Of a DNA stretch of 64,000 nt, positions 56,882 through 64,000 are shown piece by piece (position 1 is the first letter of the stretch; every line of letters begins with the position of its first letter). The notes under the pieces were generated by a model, which saw nothing but the letters and a program-made list of their open reading frames with translations, was not told where the DNA came from and did no database searches. This stretch comes from Orlajensenia sp001423545 (GTDB lineage: Bacteria > Actinomycetota > Actinomycetes > Actinomycetales > Microbacteriaceae): contig LMOK01000001.1 in the NCBI GenBank assembly GCA_001423545.1, forward strand, positions 558,001 to 622,000. The letters run 5' to 3'. Position numbers and translations under genes: made by a program.

Positions 56882-57859
56882 ATGTCCACGACGGTTCCGA
56901 CCACGACGGCCACGCCCCGTGCGGGCTCGCCCCTGCTGCCTCCGCCGCCTGTTCACTGGCATCGGCCGCTGATCGCACTCGCCGTCGGCATGGTCGCCGT
57001 CGGACTGGTGGCCACGGTCGGACTGATCATCGACCAGCGCGAACTCGTCGGCGCGCCCGTGTGGGCGAAGCCGCTGAAGTTCGCCATCTCGATCGCGATC
57101 TACGCCGTGACCTGGGCGTGGCTCATCGGTCAGCTCACACGGTTCCGGCGCACCGCGTGGTGGGCGGGCACGGTGATCGCCGGCACTCTCGCGATCGAGA
57201 CGGTGCTCATCGTGCTGCAGACCGTGCGCGGCCACCGCAGCCACTTCAACCAGGCGAACCCGTTCGACGAGGCCGTCTGGTCGATCATGGGCACATCGAT
57301 CGCCGTGCTCTGGATCGCCACCCTCGCCGCCGCGGTGCTGCTGTGGTTCACCCCGCTGGCCGATCGAGCGCGCTCCCTGGCGATCAGGCTCGGGGCGGCG
57401 CTCTGCATCGTGGGTCTCGGCCTCGGCTTCCTCATGACGATGCCCCTGCCCGCGCAGCTCGACGACTACCAGGGCATCATCGGAGCGCACACCGTGGGAG
57501 CCGACGACGGCGGGGCCGGGCTGCTGCTGCTCGGCTGGAGCACCGAGCACGGCGACCTGCGCATTCCGCACTTCATCGGCATGCACGCGCTGCAGGTGAT
57601 TCCCCTCGCGCTGTTGCTCATCGAGCTCGCGGCGCGTCGAGTCACGGTGCTCGCCGACGTGCGTGTTCGGGTCGGCCTGGTCTGGACGACCTGCGCGATC
57701 TACGGTGCCGTCATGGCGCTCGTGACCTGGCAGGCTCTGCGCGGGCAGTCGATCGTGCAGCCCGATGCGGCCACCCTGCTGGGCGGTGCAGCGATCGTGG
57801 GCGTATCGCTGATCGGCATCGGGCTCAGCCTGCGCCAGGGTGCGGCAGCGCGCCGCTAA
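56882..57859 (+). CDS. Multi-pass membrane protein, unknown function
   Basis: 325 residues from the ATG at 56882 (GACGAGG upstream). About eight membrane segments follow a Thr/Pro-rich start. Conserved-looking polar motifs include VGAPVWAKPLKFAISIAIYA, QTVRGHRSHFNQANPFDEAVW and HFIGMHALQVIPL, where His residues in membrane-flanking positions could bind a cofactor. It resembles uncharacterised actinobacterial membrane proteins. The GNAT gene starts nine bases after its stop codon. Confidence 0.78.
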   Translation: MSTTVPTTTATPRAGSPLLPPPPVHWHRPLIALAVGMVAVGLVATVGLIIDQRELVGAPVWAKPLKFAISIAIYAVTWAWLIGQLTRFRRTAWWAGTVIAGTLAIETVLIVLQTVRGHRSHFNQANPFDEAVWSIMGTSIAVLWIATLAAAVLLWFTPLADRARSLAIRLGAALCIVGLGLGFLMTMPLPAQLDDYQGIIGAHTVGADDGGAGLLLLGWSTEHGDLRIPHFIGMHALQVIPLALLLIELAARRVTVLADVRVRVGLVWTTCAIYGAVMALVTWQALRGQSIVQPDAATLLGGAAIVGVSLIGIGLSLRQGAAARR

Positions 57860-57868
57860 CGTTGACGC

Positions 57869-58468
57869 GTGACCGAGATCCGCCATCCGCTCCCCCACGA
57901 CCTGCCCGGCATCTACGCCATCTGCCTCGTGACGGGCGATGCCGGCGCCGACGGCAGCGGGGTGTACGAGAACCCCGACCTGATCGGACACGTCTACGCC
58001 GGCCCGTACGCCGTGCGGCATCCGGAGTTCGCCTTCGTCGTCGCCGATGAGCACGGCATCGGCGGGTACGTGCTCGCCGCGCCCGACACCCGCGCGTTCG
58101 AGGCGTGGGAGGAGAGCGAGTGGTGGCCGGCCCTGCGCGCGCAGTACCCGGTGGGATCGGCGGCGACGGATGCCGACAACGCCCTCGTCGCGCTCATCCA
58201 CGAGCCGGAGCGCATCTCGGACGACGTTCTCGTGCGTTATCCGGCGCACCTGCACATCGACCTGCATCCGCGGCTGCAGGGGCAGGGGCTCGGGAGGGTG
58301 CTCATCGGGAAGGCGGTCGATGCCCTGCGCGAGGCCGGGGTGACGGGACTGCACCTCGCCGTCGACCCTCGGAACGTCGGTGGGCTGGCGTTCTACCCGC
58401 GCGTGGGCTTCACCAGGCAGGAGCGGGTGGGCGACGGGCCGATCGTGTTCACGATCGATTTGGGCTGA
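57869..58468 (+). CDS. GNAT-family N-acetyltransferase
   Basis: 199 residues from a GTG at 57869. Acetyl-CoA motif A is HLHIDLHPRLQGQGLGRVLIGKAV (Q/R-x-x-G-x-G pattern) and motif B is GLHLAVDPRNVGGLAFYPRVGF. It probably acetylates a small-molecule or protein amine; the substrate is unknown. It is tightly spaced after the membrane-protein gene. Confidence 0.88.
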   Translation: MTEIRHPLPHDLPGIYAICLVTGDAGADGSGVYENPDLIGHVYAGPYAVRHPEFAFVVADEHGIGGYVLAAPDTRAFEAWEESEWWPALRAQYPVGSAATDADNALVALIHEPERISDDVLVRYPAHLHIDLHPRLQGQGLGRVLIGKAVDALREAGVTGLHLAVDPRNVGGLAFYPRVGFTRQERVGDGPIVFTIDLG

Positions 58469-58492
58469 CCCGTAGCAACGACGCGCAGCCCC

Positions 58493-58552
58493 TCGAGTTG
58501 CCCACTTCCGCTAGTGGACGTCACGTTCGACTGGCGGAAGTGGGCAGTTCGA
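58493..58552. repeat. Palindromic interspersed element, copy 3
   Basis: 23-base arms (58493-58515 and 58530-58552) with three mismatches, all G-T wobble-compatible in RNA, around a 14-base loop. The arm core TGCCCACTTCCGC is identical to copy 2. It lies between the GNAT gene and the 3' end of dnaE1. Confidence 0.7.
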
Positions 58553-58584
58553 CGGGCGGCGATCGGGTCGGCCGAGCGACCGAC

Positions 58585-61500
58585 TCACACCAGGCAGTTG
58601 GGGCCGAGCAGGCTCTTGAGCTCGCCGTAGAGGTCCGCCGTCACGCGCACCGGATACGGCACCTCGAACACGCGAGCCGTCGAGCCCTTCACGAGCTTCA
58701 GACGCACCTCGGTCTCGCCGGAGTGACGGATGAGGACGTCGCCGAGCGACTGCATGATGTCCGTCGTCGCCCGCGACTCCGGCACGGAGATGACGACGGG
58801 TGCGCCATCCATGTCTCCCTGACCGAGATCGGGGCTGAAGATGCTGTAGGCGTGCAGGTTCATGCCGTCGTCGCGCAGGCTGACGCGCCCACGCACGACC
58901 ACGATAGAGTCGCCGACCAGGGCCGGGGCGAACTCCTGGTAGGCCTTGCCCATGAACATCACGGTGATCTCGCCGCCGAAGTCCTCGACCTGGATCATGC
59001 CGTACTGGTTGCCCGAGTTCTTCGCCGTGCGGTGCTGCACGCTCGTGACCAGGCCGGCGATGGTGACGGTCTCGCCGTCCTGAGTGCTCTCGTTCGCCAT
59101 GAGGTCGGCGATGGCGACGTCGGCATGCTTGGCCAGCGGAACTTCTAGCCCGGCGAGCGGGTGGTCGGAGACGTAGAGGCCGAGCATCTCGCGCTCGAAG
59201 GCGAGCTTGTCGCGCTTCGACCACTCGGGTCGATCGGGCACGTGAGAGACCGGCGCGGCGCCGGCGTCCTCGAACAGGCTGTCGAAGTCGAAGCCGACGT
59301 TGCCGTTGTCCTCGTCGCGCTTGATCTTCACGGCGGACTCGACGGCCTGCTCGTGGATCTCCACGAGCGAGCGGCGGGTGTTGCCCAGGGAGTCGAATGC
59401 TCCGGCCTTGATCAGGGACTCGATGGTGCGCTTGTTCGTGGCGTGGATCGGGACCTTGCGGAGGTAGTCGTGGAACGACTCGAAGCGGCCCTTCTCCTCA
59501 CGAGCGGCACGGATGCCGTCGACGACGTTCATGCCCACGTTGCGCACTGCGCCCAGGCCGAATCGGATGTCCTCGCCGGCTGCGGCGAAGAAGCCGATCG
59601 ACTCGTTCACGTCGGGCGGAAGCACCCTGATGCCCATGCGGCGGCACTCGTTCAGGTAGATGGCCATCTTGTCCTTGGAGTCGCCGACGCTGGTGAGCAG
59701 CGCAGCCATGTACTCGGCCGGATAGTGCGCCTTCAGGTACGCGGTCCAGTACGACACGACGCCGTAGGCCGCCGAGTGCGCCTTGTTGAAGGCGTAGTCG
59801 GAGAACGGCAGCAGGATGTCCCACAGCGTCTTGATGGCTGCGGCGGAGTATCCGTTCGCCGTCATTCCACCCGAGAAGCCCTCGAACTGCTTGTCGAGCT
59901 CGCTCTTCTTCTTCTTGCCCATCGCACGCCGCAGGATGTCGGCCTGGCCGAGGGAGAAGCCGGCCACCTTCTGGGCGATCGACATCACCTGCTCCTGGTA
60001 GATGATGAGGCCGTAGGTGCCGCCGAGCACGTCTTCGAGGGCCTCGGCCAGTTCGGGGTGGATCGGCGTGATCGGCTGCAGGCCGTTCTTGCGCAGGGCG
60101 TAGTTGGTGTGCGAGTCGGCGCCCATCGGGCCGGGCCTGTAGAGCGCCAGCACGGCCGAGATGTCCTCGAAGTTGTCGGGCTTCATCAGGCGGAGCAGGC
60201 CGCGCATGGGCCCGCCGTCGAGCTGGAACACACCGAGGGTGTCGCCCCGGGCGAGCAGGTCGTACGAGGGCTGGTCGTCGAGCTCGAGCGACTCGAGGTC
60301 GAGCCTGTGGCCGCGGTTCGCCTCGATGTTGTCGAGGGCGTCGGAGATGATCGTGAGGTTGCGCAGCCCCAGGAAGTCCATCTTGATCAGTCCGAGCGAC
60401 TCCGCAGCCGGGTAGTCGAACTGCGTGACGATCTGGCCGTCCTGCTCGCGCTTCATGATCGGGATGATGTCGATGAGCGGGTCGCTCGACATGATCACGC
60501 CGGCGGCGTGGACACCCCACTGGCGCTTGAGGTTCTCGATGCCGAGAGCGGTGTCGAAGACCGTGCGGGCATCGGGATCCGTCTCGACGACGGCACGAAT
60601 GTCCGACGCCTCCTTGAATCGCGGATGCGCCTTGTCGAAGATGCCGGTGAGCGGGATGTCCTTGCCCATGACGGGCGGCGGCATCGCCTTCGTGAGCTTG
60701 TCGCCCATGCCGAAGGGGAACCCGAGCACGCGGGACGAGTCCTTGAGCGCCTGCTTGGCCTTGATGGTGCCGTAGGTCACGATCTGGGCGACGCGCTCGG
60801 AGCCGTACTTCTCCGTGACGTACTTGATGACCTCGCCGCGGCGACGATCGTCGAAGTCGACGTCGAAGTCGGGCATGGAGACGCGGTCGGGGTTGAGGAA
60901 TCGCTCGAAGATGAGGCCGTGGCGCAGCGGATCGAGGTCGGTGATCTTCATGGCGTAGGCCGCCATCGATCCGGCACCCGAACCACGGCCGGGGCCCACG
61001 CGGATGCCGTTCCGCTTCGACCAGTTGATGAAGTCGGCGACGACGAGGAAGTAGCCGGGGAAGCCCATCTGCAGGATGACGCCGACCTCGTAGTCGGCCT
61101 GCTTGCGCACCTCGTCGGGGATGCCGTTCGGGTAGCGCTCGGCGAGTCCGGCGTCGACCTCCTTGGTGAACCAGGAGTCCTCGGTCTCGCCCTCGGGAAC
61201 CGGGAAGCGCGGCATGTAGTTGGCGTTGGTGTCGAATTCGACGTTGCAGCGCTCGGCGATGAGCAGGGTGTTGTCGCAGGCCTCGGGATAGTCGCGGAAC
61301 AGCGACCGCATCTGGTCGGCGCTCTTCAGGTAGAACTCATCAGCGTCGAACTTGAACCGGTTGGGGTCGTCGAGGGTCGAGCCGGACTGCACGCAGAGGA
61401 GGGCTGCGTGACTGGTGGCGTCGTGGGCGTGCGTGTAGTGCAGGTCGTTAGTGGCGACGAGGGGCATGTCGAGTTGCTTGGCGAGCTTGAGCAGGTCGTT

Positions 61501-62115
61501 CATCGTGCGCCGCTCGATCGGCAGGCCGTGATCCATGATCTCGGCGTAGTAGTTCTCCTTGCCGAACATGTCCTGGAAGTCGCCGGCGGCCTTGACCGCC
61601 TCGTCGTACTGCCCGAGACGCAGGCGCGTCTGCACCTCGCCGCTCACGCAGCCGGTCGTGGCGATGAGGCCCGTGCTGTACTCGGAGAGGATCTCGCGGT
61701 CCATGCGGGGCTTGAAGTAGTAGCCCTCCATCGACGCCTTGCTCGAGAGCCGGAACAGGTTGTGCATGCCTTCGGTCGTCGACGACAGCAGGGTCATGTG
61801 CGTGTAGGCGCCGGCGCCCGACACGTCGTCCTCGCCGCCGTTGCCCCACCGCACCCTCGTGCGGTCGCCGCGGTGGGTGCCCGGGGTGACGTAGGCCTCG
61901 GTGCCGATGATCGGCTTGATGCCTGCCTCGGTGGCCGTGCGCCAGAAGTCGAATGCACCGAAGACGTTGCCGTGGTCGGTGACGGCGACGGCGGGCATGC
62001 CCTGCTCGACCGCGGCCTCGATGAGCGGCTTGACGCGCGCGGCGCCGTCGAGCATCGAGTACTCGCTGTGCACGTGCAGGTGGACGAAGGAGTCACCGTT
62101 GGAGGGCAGATTCAC
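58585..62115 (-). CDS. dnaE1: DNA polymerase III alpha subunit
   Basis: 1176 residues. The N-terminal PHP domain (HLHVHSEYSMLDGAARV, AVTDHGNVFGAF) is followed by the polymerase core with catalytic Asp residues in MPDFDVDFDDRRR, the fingers, tandem HhH motifs, and a C-terminal OB fold (VTIAGLVTSVQHRTAKNSGNQYG, ITVMFMGKAYQEFA). It is the replicative polymerase of actinobacteria. It lies downstream of wag31-lspA-rluD on the same strand, the usual order. Confidence 0.97.
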   Translation of the reverse strand: MNLPSNGDSFVHLHVHSEYSMLDGAARVKPLIEAAVEQGMPAVAVTDHGNVFGAFDFWRTATEAGIKPIIGTEAYVTPGTHRGDRTRVRWGNGGEDDVSGAGAYTHMTLLSSTTEGMHNLFRLSSKASMEGYYFKPRMDREILSEYSTGLIATTGCVSGEVQTRLRLGQYDEAVKAAGDFQDMFGKENYYAEIMDHGLPIERRTMNDLLKLAKQLDMPLVATNDLHYTHAHDATSHAALLCVQSGSTLDDPNRFKFDADEFYLKSADQMRSLFRDYPEACDNTLLIAERCNVEFDTNANYMPRFPVPEGETEDSWFTKEVDAGLAERYPNGIPDEVRKQADYEVGVILQMGFPGYFLVVADFINWSKRNGIRVGPGRGSGAGSMAAYAMKITDLDPLRHGLIFERFLNPDRVSMPDFDVDFDDRRRGEVIKYVTEKYGSERVAQIVTYGTIKAKQALKDSSRVLGFPFGMGDKLTKAMPPPVMGKDIPLTGIFDKAHPRFKEASDIRAVVETDPDARTVFDTALGIENLKRQWGVHAAGVIMSSDPLIDIIPIMKREQDGQIVTQFDYPAAESLGLIKMDFLGLRNLTIISDALDNIEANRGHRLDLESLELDDQPSYDLLARGDTLGVFQLDGGPMRGLLRLMKPDNFEDISAVLALYRPGPMGADSHTNYALRKNGLQPITPIHPELAEALEDVLGGTYGLIIYQEQVMSIAQKVAGFSLGQADILRRAMGKKKKSELDKQFEGFSGGMTANGYSAAAIKTLWDILLPFSDYAFNKAHSAAYGVVSYWTAYLKAHYPAEYMAALLTSVGDSKDKMAIYLNECRRMGIRVLPPDVNESIGFFAAAGEDIRFGLGAVRNVGMNVVDGIRAAREEKGRFESFHDYLRKVPIHATNKRTIESLIKAGAFDSLGNTRRSLVEIHEQAVESAVKIKRDEDNGNVGFDFDSLFEDAGAAPVSHVPDRPEWSKRDKLAFEREMLGLYVSDHPLAGLEVPLAKHADVAIADLMANESTQDGETVTIAGLVTSVQHRTAKNSGNQYGMIQVEDFGGEITVMFMGKAYQEFAPALVGDSIVVVRGRVSLRDDGMNLHAYSIFSPDLGQGDMDGAPVVISVPESRATTDIMQSLGDVLIRHSGETEVRLKLVKGSTARVFEVPYPVRVTADLYGELKSLLGPNCLV

Positions 62116-62199
62116 TCCTGACGAGAGGGGACGAGCGGGTGGTGAGTGTCCAGCTTAAGACCTCTGCGGCCACGCATCGGCGCGTCGCCAGCGTGTCGG

Positions 62200-63120
62200 T
62201 CAGTCGCCGCGCAGAACGTCGAGGGCGTGCTGCAGTTCGGACGCGTACGGCGAGGTGAAGGTGACCCATTCTCCGCTCGACGGGTGGTCGAAGCTGAGCT
62301 GGTGGGCATGCAGCCACTGCCTGGTGAGACCGAGCTTCGCCGACAGCTTGGGGTCGGCTCCGTACATCGCATCTCCGACGCACGGATGCCGCTGGGCGGC
62401 CATGTGCACGCGGATCTGGTGCGTGCGCCCCGTCTCCAGGTGGACCTCGAGCAGGGAGGCGTACGGGAACGCCTCGAGGGTCTCGTAGTGGGTGACCGAG
62501 TGCTTGCCGTCGGCGATGACCGCGAACTTCCAGTCGGAGCGCGGATGCCGCCCGATCGGCGCGTCGATCGTGCCGAGCAGCGGATCGGGGTGCCCCTGCA
62601 CGACGGCGTGGTAGATCTTCTCGACCTCGCGGTCGTGGAAGGCGCGCTTCAGAGCCGTGTAGGCCTTCTCGCTCTTGGCGACGACCATGAGGCCGCTGGT
62701 ACCGGCATCGAGGCGGTGCACGACTCCGGCACGCTCGGGAGCGCCCGAGGTGGAGATGCGGAACCCGGCGGCGGCGAGAGCACCGACGACGGTCGGACCT
62801 TCCCAGCCGACCGACGGATGCGCCGCGACCCCTGCCGGCTTGTCGACGACGACGATGTCGTCGTCGTCGTACACGATGCCGAGGTCGGGCACCGGGATCG
62901 GCACGATCTCGAGTGCCTGCTTGGGAGCCCAGCTCACCTCGAGCCAGGAGCCTCCGCGCAACCTGTCGGACTTGTCGACGGTGCGGCCGTCCACGCTCAC
63001 CCCGCCCGCTTCGGCGACCTCGGCCGCGAAGGTTCGGGAGAAGCCGAGGAGCTTGGCGATCGCGGCGTCGACGCGGGTGCCGTCCAGACCGTCGGGCACG
63101 GGCAGGGAGCGCGTCTCCAT
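62200..63120 (-). CDS. RluA-family 23S rRNA pseudouridine synthase (RluD-like)
   Basis: 306 residues. The N-terminal S4 domain (TRVDAAIAKLLGFSRTFAAEVAEAGGVSVDG) is followed by the catalytic domain with the Asp in VVHRLDAGTSGLMV and the KIYHAVVQG, GRTHQIRVHMA signatures. It converts specific uridines in rRNA to pseudouridine. Its start lies two bases after the stop of lspA; the two form the conserved lspA-rluD pair. Confidence 0.94.
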   Translation of the reverse strand: METRSLPVPDGLDGTRVDAAIAKLLGFSRTFAAEVAEAGGVSVDGRTVDKSDRLRGGSWLEVSWAPKQALEIVPIPVPDLGIVYDDDDIVVVDKPAGVAAHPSVGWEGPTVVGALAAAGFRISTSGAPERAGVVHRLDAGTSGLMVVAKSEKAYTALKRAFHDREVEKIYHAVVQGHPDPLLGTIDAPIGRHPRSDWKFAVIADGKHSVTHYETLEAFPYASLLEVHLETGRTHQIRVHMAAQRHPCVGDAMYGADPKLSAKLGLTRQWLHAHQLSFDHPSSGEWVTFTSPYASELQHALDVLRGD

Positions 63121-63122
63121 GC

Positions 63123-63779
63123 TCAGTCGCGACCCTCGGGAGTGGTGGGCGTCGCCGGGGCGGTGGGCGCGGCCGGCGCAGCGGGAGCCGCGGCATCCGT
63201 CACCGCCGCATCGGCGTCGCCCGAGCCGGCGGCCTCAGTCTCGGCCCCGGGCTTGTCCTTGCTCGGCCGCGAACCGTCGAGGCCGATGCCCCGCAGACTC
63301 AGGATGAGGAACAGGATCATGCTCGACACGATGGCCATGTCGGCCACGTTGTAGATGGCCGGGACGATCCACGGTGTCGAGATGAAGTCGATCACGTGGC
63401 CCATGCCGAAGCTGGGCTCCCGGAAGAAGCGATCGGTGAGGTTTCCCAGCACCCCGCCCAGGAGCAGGCCGAAGACGACGGCCCACGCCTTGGAGCGGAT
63501 GCGGGTGGCGAACCAGATGATGAACACGATCACGAGTGAGGCGATGATCGTGAAGATCCACGTCATGCCGCTCGCGAGGGAGAACGCAGCTCCGGAATTA
63601 CGCACGAACAGGAGCTGCAGCACGGGACCGAGAACCGGTACCGTCTCCCCCTCCGTCAGATTGCTGACGACGAGGTACTTGCTCAACTGGTCGAGGCCGA
63701 ACGCGCAGAGCGCGACCCCGGCCAGAAGCGCGAGTGTGGTGGAGCTGACCCTCTTCTTCGTGCCGGCGCTACGCGCCAA
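63123..63779 (-). CDS. lspA: Lipoprotein signal peptidase
   Basis: 218 residues from a TTG at 63779 that overlaps the end of wag31 by 11 bases. It has four membrane segments and the two catalytic Asp residues in GNLTDRFF and YNVADMAIV, plus FVRNSGAAFSL. A 55-residue Ala/Pro/Thr tail follows the last helix, longer than usual. It cleaves prolipoprotein signal peptides such as that of the island FecR lipoprotein. Confidence 0.94.
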   Translation of the reverse strand: MARSAGTKKRVSSTTLALLAGVALCAFGLDQLSKYLVVSNLTEGETVPVLGPVLQLLFVRNSGAAFSLASGMTWIFTIIASLVIVFIIWFATRIRSKAWAVVFGLLLGGVLGNLTDRFFREPSFGMGHVIDFISTPWIVPAIYNVADMAIVSSMILFLILSLRGIGLDGSRPSKDKPGAETEAAGSGDADAAVTDAAAPAAPAAPTAPATPTTPEGRD

Positions 63780-64000
63780 AGCCCTGGAAGCTCGGAGCCT
63801 GCTGGTCGCCGGAGGCGCTCACCGGCGAACCGAAGGTCTGGGCTGCAGCAGGTGCAGTCGAGGCTCCGCCCGACGCGTCGAGCTCACGCAGCTGACCCTC
63901 GATGTAGCCCTTGAGCTTGGAGCGGTAGTCGCGCTCGAAGTTGCGCAGCTCGTCGATGCGGGTCTCGAGACCCTGACGCTCGGCGTCGAGCGCGCCGATC
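63769..64000 (-). CDS. wag31: DivIVA/Wag31 polar-growth protein, C-terminal end
   Basis: Only the last 76 residues are in the window. A coiled-coil end (ETRIDELRNFERDYRSKLKGYIEGQLREL) is followed by a flexible Ala/Gly/Ser tail ending QAPSFQGFGA. The helix end is characteristic of actinobacterial DivIVA (Wag31), which marks cell poles and directs wall growth. Position upstream of lspA agrees. Confidence 0.85.
   Translation of the reverse strand, partial: IGALDAERQGLETRIDELRNFERDYRSKLKGYIEGQLRELDASGGASTAPAAAQTFGSPVSASGDQQAPSFQGFGA

Overview
The window is about 64 kb of high-GC actinobacterial chromosome. Gene content and order (wag31-lspA-rluD-dnaE1, clpP1-clpP2-clpX-tig, the dut/DUF3710/DUF3159 block, sepH, DUF3000 beside an RNase D, AcnA, DUF4193, DUF3093), dense use of the CGGATGC/GCATCCG word, and frequent GTG or TTG starts point to the family Microbacteriaceae. 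This assignment is an inference from gene order and composition; no database was searched.

Layout. 1-9.8 kb: end of a P-type ATPase gene, secreted proteins including a calcineurin-like phosphatase with a PKD domain, and an alpha-mannosidase/sugar-symporter operon. 10.1-10.7 kb: four tRNA genes (Val-GAC, Cys, Gly-GCC on minus; Val-CAC on plus). 10.7-17.1 kb: an island bounded by the intact tRNA-Val(CAC) and a 48-bp perfect copy of its 3' part. 17.2-31.5 kb: an orphan gene, a PemK/MazF-like toxin, amtB with a GlnR-type operator, zapE, a sulfurtransferase-sufE pair, a hydrolase, DUF3000-RNase D, a fatty-acid beta-oxidation pair, a stand-alone DarT-like protein, and a MerR/aldo-keto reductase operon. 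31.5-44.9 kb: dxs, a DNA-binding-only LysR protein, acnA, the DUF3159-DUF3710-dut operon, DUF3093, DUF4193, sepH, a DUF6504 gene with a LexA-type box, a BenE transporter and clpX. 45.1-48.9 kb: clpP2, clpP1, a TPR protein, trigger factor, tRNA-Pro and tRNA-Gly(TCC). 49-58.5 kb: membrane proteins, hydrolase, DUF445, pyrD, nrdR, VOC and AraC proteins, hisD, flavin reductase, GNAT. 58.6-64 kb: dnaE1, rluD-type synthase, lspA and the 3' end of wag31.

The most interesting region is the 10.7-17.1 kb island. It carries no recognisable integrase. It encodes what looks like a complete envelope-to-transcription signalling circuit: a FecR-domain lipoprotein translationally coupled to a CHASE2 class III nucleotide cyclase, a Crp-family regulator with an intact cyclic-nucleotide-binding signature, two secreted proteins, and a small 48-residue peptide with a frameshifted paralogue. 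Four copies of one dyad (TGTGTCR-N6-NKACAS) lie upstream of the crp gene and of both secreted-protein genes, and nowhere else that I noticed in the island, so they are a candidate dedicated regulon. The cyclase has Gln where adenylyl cyclases normally have the purine-specifying Lys, so its product is uncertain.

Other regulatory structure seen directly: a textbook MerR promoter with a 19-bp spacer and an apparently leaderless message; a GlnR-type box at amtB; an SOS-type box at the DUF6504 gene; an 18-bp perfect palindrome and a half-intact iron box at acnA; a SigR-type promoter inside a long inverted repeat at DUF4193; and three related, roughly 60-bp palindromic elements dispersed between genes.
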